Shown here piece by piece: positions 63,785-64,000 of a stretch of DNA of 64,000 nt. The notes beneath the pieces were generated by a model. The model saw only the letters and a program-made list of their open reading frames with translations, searched no databases and had not been told where the DNA came from. Origin of the DNA: Pterobdella sp. o SKG-2022. Lineage: Eukaryota > Annelida > Clitellata > Hirudinida > Piscicolidae. The number at the start of each line of letters is the position of its first letter. Within the stretch, counting starts at the first letter, position 1. The stretch spans positions 16,663,447 to 16,727,446 of the forward strand of contig OZ038322.1 in the NCBI GenBank assembly GCA_964035795.1, written 5' to 3'. Made by a program: the position numbers and the translations under genes.

Positions 63785-64000
63785 ATGAAGTTTTTCGATA
63801 GCTTTTTTTTGCTAAGTAATCTTTTTCTTATTGAAAGAATAGTTGACACATTTCCATTTAATTTAGAAAAAAGAAAACTCATGCAAAAAAAAACTTTTAG
63901 AGGCAAAACCGTCGGTAACTCAGTGATTAGATTGACTGAACATGAATCTGATAAAGAAAATTTAGAATCTTCTAAATATCATATAAACAATCTATCCAAA
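63785..64000 (+). CDS. Partial unidentified frame running off the right edge
   Basis: From the ATG at 63785 the frame stays open for 72 codons to the window end. It starts with a hydrophobic, signal-peptide-like stretch (MKFFDSFFLLSNLFLIERIV) followed by charged residues (NLEKRKLMQKK, LTEHESDKENLE). I do not recognise it. An open frame of this length in A+T-rich DNA, head to head with a gene, suggests a secreted or membrane protein, but it could be chance. Confidence 0.38.
   Translation, partial: MKFFDSFFLLSNLFLIERIVDTFPFNLEKRKLMQKKTFRGKTVGNSVIRLTEHESDKENLESSKYHINNLSK

Overview
The window is A+T-rich nuclear DNA from an invertebrate animal. By eye it is roughly 70% A+T. Genes are split into many short exons by GT-AG introns of about 55 bp to 4 kb, and tRNA-derived SINEs, LINE tails and foldback elements are scattered between and inside them. 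An ecdysone-receptor-like nuclear receptor points to a bilaterian, most likely a protostome; I cannot name the species. Exon models below were built by hand from splice sites, reading-phase continuity and recalled family similarity. Every multi-exon model closes in frame from its ATG to its stop.

Layout, left to right. 1-5321: no convincing gene, with one GT-rich minisatellite. 5322-7288 (-): acyl-protein thioesterase (LYPLA family, 8 exons). 7776-10878 (+): NEMP1-type nuclear-envelope protein (10 exons), head to head with LYPLA across 487 bp. 11848-23327 (+): a greatly enlarged TECPR2-like protein (18 exons). 23682-27189 (+): a possible new five-exon gene for a 131-residue protein. 27190-29307: a large foldback and a SINE. 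29308-32582 (+): an SLC22-type organic ion transporter (14 exons). 32583-37322: a mobile-element zone (foldbacks, SINE, two LINE tails). 37323-50357 (+): an EcR/NR1H-like nuclear receptor (8 exons) with LINE remnants in its introns, followed by a long ACCT microsatellite. 54951-56681 (-): an intronless BTBD1/2/3/6-type BTB-BACK-PHR gene. 56855-63622 (-): a voltage-gated calcium channel alpha2delta subunit (17 exons). 63785-64000+ (+): the start of an unidentified frame that runs off the window.

The genes do not form one pathway. They are independent cellular genes: protein depalmitoylation, nuclear envelope, autophagy or secretory traffic, ion transport, hormone-responsive transcription, ubiquitin-ligase adaptor, and calcium-channel trafficking. 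Shared promoters are plausible only at the two head-to-head pairs.

The most unusual signals are a set of short dispersed repeats with a hammerhead-like layout (TGATRATG, hairpin, CGAAA, then CTTCGT), several near-perfect hairpin elements, a high share of 5' splice sites with T at +3, and the uncharacterised five-exon gene.
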